Shown here: piece after piece, positions 61,429-64,000 of the stretch | Layout of the letters: every line of letters begins with the position of its first letter | How positions within the stretch are numbered: the stretch's first letter is position 1 | DNA from: Streptomyces sp. TSRI0281 | Lineage (GTDB): Bacteria; Actinomycetota; Actinomycetes; Streptomycetales; Streptomycetaceae | Direction of reading: 5' to 3' | Assembly: GCF_001905125.1 (NCBI RefSeq) | Contig: NZ_LWLE01000014.1 | Coordinates: forward strand, 62,001 to 126,000 | Length of the DNA stretch: 64,000 nucleotides | The notes under the pieces: model-generated | Database searches by the model: none | The model's input: the letters and a program-made list of their open reading frames with translations, nothing else | Told to the model about the DNA's origin: nothing | Position numbers and translations under genes: made by a program

Positions 61429-64000
61429 GCGGTGTTCCCTTCATTGGGGGATGGATGGAGGCAGCGGTCGAGGGCTGTCCACATCGGGCGGTAGAGCGCC
61501 CGGACGATGTGACGATCGTCGGCAGGCACGTCGGTCCCGGGGGTGAAGTAGGGCTCAAGGACGGAGTGGATGCTGTGCAGGAGGCTGCTCTTGGGAGTGT
61601 CCGGTTCCTGGGACGCCCCTCCAGCGGCCAGATGGGGGGAGAATGTGGCGTCGACAAAGGCGACCCTGGTAGGCACCGCACCACGCACGGAACGGCCGAT
61701 CACCTGCCAGATCAGTACGAGCAGGTCCCAGGTGATCGCTTCCCGGTCATCTCCGAGGGAGCTCCATGCCATGCTCCGGGCGAGCACCCGGTACCACTGA
61801 GATCGAGCGAGATCCCTGACCTTGCGGGCACCGAGACCGAGGCTGGGCTCGCTTCGTACCCATTCGTCGAACGCCCCGCCCCTCATGGCCCGCACAATCC
61901 AGTCGTTGATCGCGTGTACCGCGAGGCCGAGGTCGTCGGGGCGCGGGTTGGGTCGGGCGAGGAAGTAGATCGACCCGATCGCAGCGTGATCGCGGTCTAG
62001 GTCGAGGATGTTGTGTCCGCGCTCGACAGCTAGTAGCGGCGCCACCAGGATCTCGGCGCGGGTACTGGCCAGCGTCTCGACGTCGCCACGGCGCAGGATG
62101 GGCGCGTGGTGCTCGTCGCCCTCCCCCAAAACGCCGGCCTCGGGATCGTCGTCCGACACCAGCCGGCGGACCCTGCACTTCCACCGCCTATTGAGGGTGT
62201 GCAGGGTGTCCGCCACGACTTTGGATTCCTCATAACTGCCGACGAGCAGCAGGATGTGGCGGCGACTCTCCGGAAGGCGCTGTAACTCCTCCCGGAGACG
62301 GCTGATTCCGGCGTCTTCGTCGCCGAGGGCGACGGCCATCCGGCGCAGGATCTCCTGCCGTTGATCGAGTGGCTCGCCGGAGAGTCGCTGCGCGTCGTAC
62401 TGTCCATCGCAGGTGCAGCCCGCGCGGCATCCGCAGACGCTGCGAATGAACTCGAAGCGGAACTCACTCTGTTCGGCGATCCGGTCCAGGTCCTCCGGGC
62501 CTGGCTCGATGATCACGCCTATTTCCACCGGAATGTGATAGCGGCTGGACTTGCCTGCCCAACTGCTACCCGACATCAACAGGACGTTGGTACCAGGGCG
62601 ACCATCCACCGTCGGCAGGTCGGGCATCTCCCGAAGTAGTTCCCGGCCGACCCCGCTGCACCGGAAGAACCTGAGTTCCCCGGTGCGCACTCCACCGTGA
62701 TCCGGGCTGTCCATCAGAAACTGGAAGCCGATCACATTGCCCATCGGCGCCTCGGGCACCATGGGTCCGTAGTCGAGCGGCCTGCGGTACATCTCGTTGA
62801 AGCCCAGGTTGAGTGCTGACGCGACACGCGGCCACATGGCGTTGATCAGGGCAAGTCTGGGCTCCAGGGCGCTGAGGAGCATGGTGAACTCGAAGCGGGT
62901 CACGAGCAGCTTGAGCCAGTCGTCAGAGTTCTCCGGAAGGGGTTCCTTCTTCAGCCGCCTCGCCCTCTTGCGGCTCTTTCCAGGAGGCTGCGGCGCCCGG
63001 GGCCGCTCGGCGGCCGCGAGGTGGCGCAGCTCCTCGTACTGCTCAGAGGCTTCGGCCGTGGGCTCCAGCAGCGGGTCCAGGGCGAAAAGGCGGCATACCA
63101 TCTCCTCCAGCCGCTCGCGGGTTGTTTCGCGCCGGTTGGTGTGCAGGAGTTCGCCCAGCAAGGCGGTGAGTTCCACGCCGTCCTCGGTGTATCGCTGCCG
63201 GTCGCCGAACGGATTCTCCCGGAAGGCGTCGAGGATCTCGGTGAGTCGAAGCCGCGGAGCCCGGTGCCGATGCCCGACCGCAGGTCCCAATGCCTCGGCC
63301 GACGTCCCCTCACGATCTTCCGGGAGCGGATACCGCTCCTCCACCAGGCGGAGTTGGAGCGTCCACGCGCTGAAGTACCCAGTTCTGACCCAGTTCCGCA
63401 GTTCCACATCGCGGACGAGCATGGCCACCAGGCGGTCGGCGGCGGTCTGCGTGGTGTTGACGGCCGCCGACCAGTTCTCCACGTCGCGGTCGGACAACTG
63501 GATCCCGCCGGCACCGGCCAACTCACGGATACGGTGCTGGTTGACATCGTGCAGGAAGGACCGTGTGTCGGAGCCGCCGCCGATCAGCGGGATGGCCGGC
63601 GCGAACATCCGATCCAACTGCATCTGGACTCGGTCCGCCTCATCGATGATCACCAGGTCACTGCGCCGACAGGCGAGTTCGAGGTACCGGACGCGTTCCG
63701 GGTTCTGTGGGTGCGGCACCTTGGAATCCACCAGGCTGGGCGGTGTGGCAACCCATAGGGCCGCGCCGACCAGCTCTCGGGCTCCGTGGTGGCGGGGACA
63801 GGCGGACCAGAAAGGACAGGCCAACTGCCGCCGTTCCCAAAGGTCACCGGCGGGATCGCGGCGGCTGGGCTTCTGCAATCGGGCGCAAGGCGCCTCGCCG
63901 AATCCCAGCAGATCGTCGGCGAGCTGCCCCTCTGCGTATCGGAGTGCATTCAGAGCGCAGGACGTGCTCAGGTATGCGAACGCCGGATCGTCGTGCGCGA
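61416..64000 (-). CDS. pPIWI-RE-associated DinG/XPD-like helicase (N-terminus outside window)
   Basis: A superfamily 2 helicase open to the last base of the window; at least 860 residues are visible. The first in-window start-like codon (TTG 63878) is not the true start, since sequence like SCALNALRYAEGQLADDLLG continues upstream. Four cysteines precede the DEAD box (codons at about 63959, 63887, 63818, 63800; the last pair is ACPFWSACP). Their position suits an XPD/DinG Fe-S cluster. Walker B is LVIIDEAD (about 63640). A second Cys cluster (CGCRAGCTC) lies mid-protein. Motif VI is QVIGRSVRGAVP. Walker A should lie beyond 64000. Confidence 0.88.
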   Translation of the reverse strand, partial: AHDDPAFAYLSTSCALNALRYAEGQLADDLLGFGEAPCARLQKPSRRDPAGDLWERRQLACPFWSACPRHHGARELVGAALWVATPPSLVDSKVPHPQNPERVRYLELACRRSDLVIIDEADRVQMQLDRMFAPAIPLIGGGSDTRSFLHDVNQHRIRELAGAGGIQLSDRDVENWSAAVNTTQTAADRLVAMLVRDVELRNWVRTGYFSAWTLQLRLVEERYPLPEDREGTSAEALGPAVGHRHRAPRLRLTEILDAFRENPFGDRQRYTEDGVELTALLGELLHTNRRETTRERLEEMVCRLFALDPLLEPTAEASEQYEELRHLAAAERPRAPQPPGKSRKRARRLKKEPLPENSDDWLKLLVTRFEFTMLLSALEPRLALINAMWPRVASALNLGFNEMYRRPLDYGPMVPEAPMGNVIGFQFLMDSPDHGGVRTGELRFFRCSGVGRELLREMPDLPTVDGRPGTNVLLMSGSSWAGKSSRYHIPVEIGVIIEPGPEDLDRIAEQSEFRFEFIRSVCGCRAGCTCDGQYDAQRLSGEPLDQRQEILRRMAVALGDEDAGISRLREELQRLPESRRHILLLVGSYEESKVVADTLHTLNRRWKCRVRRLVSDDDPEAGVLGEGDEHHAPILRRGDVETLASTRAEILVAPLLAVERGHNILDLDRDHAAIGSIYFLARPNPRPDDLGLAVHAINDWIVRAMRGGAFDEWVRSEPSLGLGARKVRDLARSQWYRVLARSMAWSSLGDDREAITWDLLVLIWQVIGRSVRGAVPTRVAFVDATFSPHLAAGGASQEPDTPKSSLLHSIHSVLEPYFTPGTDVPADDRHIVRALYRPMWTALDRCLHPSPNEGNTACIT

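Noticed and set aside
45300..64000. Search for a second copy of the tRNA-Ser 3' end (attR)
   Set aside because: No copy of the T-arm and acceptor sequence was seen, so the right border is not in the window.

Overview
The window is high-GC DNA with Streptomyces codon use. Its left 36 kb has the gene content and order of the conserved core chromosome of Streptomyces: bldC, valine dehydrogenase, a DUF3073 gene, purM-purF, purS-purQ-purL, an Lsr2 paralogue, tRNA-Gly genes, purC, purD and dnaX with the SRP RNA. The right 28 kb is accessory DNA, starting exactly at the 3' end of a tRNA-Ser(GGA) gene.

Core part (1-36225). From left to right it holds: a truncated DsbA-like membrane thioredoxin and a small secreted protein; HrpA helicase; tRNA-Asp; bldC; vdh; purM and purF; a Tat-exported sulfatase; a two-META-domain lipoprotein; a maleylpyruvate-isomerase/sterol-carrier-like protein; an M23 peptidase behind an ArsR regulator with its own palindromic operator; the overlapping purS-purQ-purL operon; lsr2-like; two tRNA-Gly genes; an ABC exporter with a DesK/DesR-type two-component system and a likely operator; a third tRNA-Gly; purC; a dimethylformamidase-like protein; a degenerate M48-like membrane protein; purD; dnaX; SRP RNA; and tRNA-Ser. 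Seven purine genes lie in four separate transcription units here.

Mobile part (36226-about 45300). A mobilisable integrated element sits in tRNA-Ser. It has an HNH nuclease, a tyrosine integrase with excisionase, an XRE regulator, a DUF3631 ATPase, a DUF2637 membrane protein, MobC and a MOB relaxase. No TraB/FtsK translocase is present, so it looks mobilisable rather than self-transmissible. Two DNA blocks may be its origin(s): a cluster of AAGACGG heptamers with a perfect 32-bp palindrome, and four consecutive hairpins inside the 5' part of mobC. Next come an IS5-type element, a MITE-like deletion derivative of it, a frameshifted gene of unknown function, and a further transposase fragment (45300-48668).

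Cargo (48758-64000). First there is a class I lanthipeptide cluster of the FxLD type. It has an XRE/TPR regulator, an anti-sigma-like ATPase, DUF6415, a PCMT-type O-methyltransferase, a 63-residue precursor with four cysteines and an Asp-Gly, a full-length LanB, LanC, and a second stand-alone elimination domain. No transporter or leader protease is seen. Convergent to it are two genes of a pPIWI-RE system: the pPIWI-RE protein itself and a large Fe-S type superfamily 2 helicase cut by the window edge. I judge the pPIWI-RE module and the FxLD cluster to be the most interesting content.
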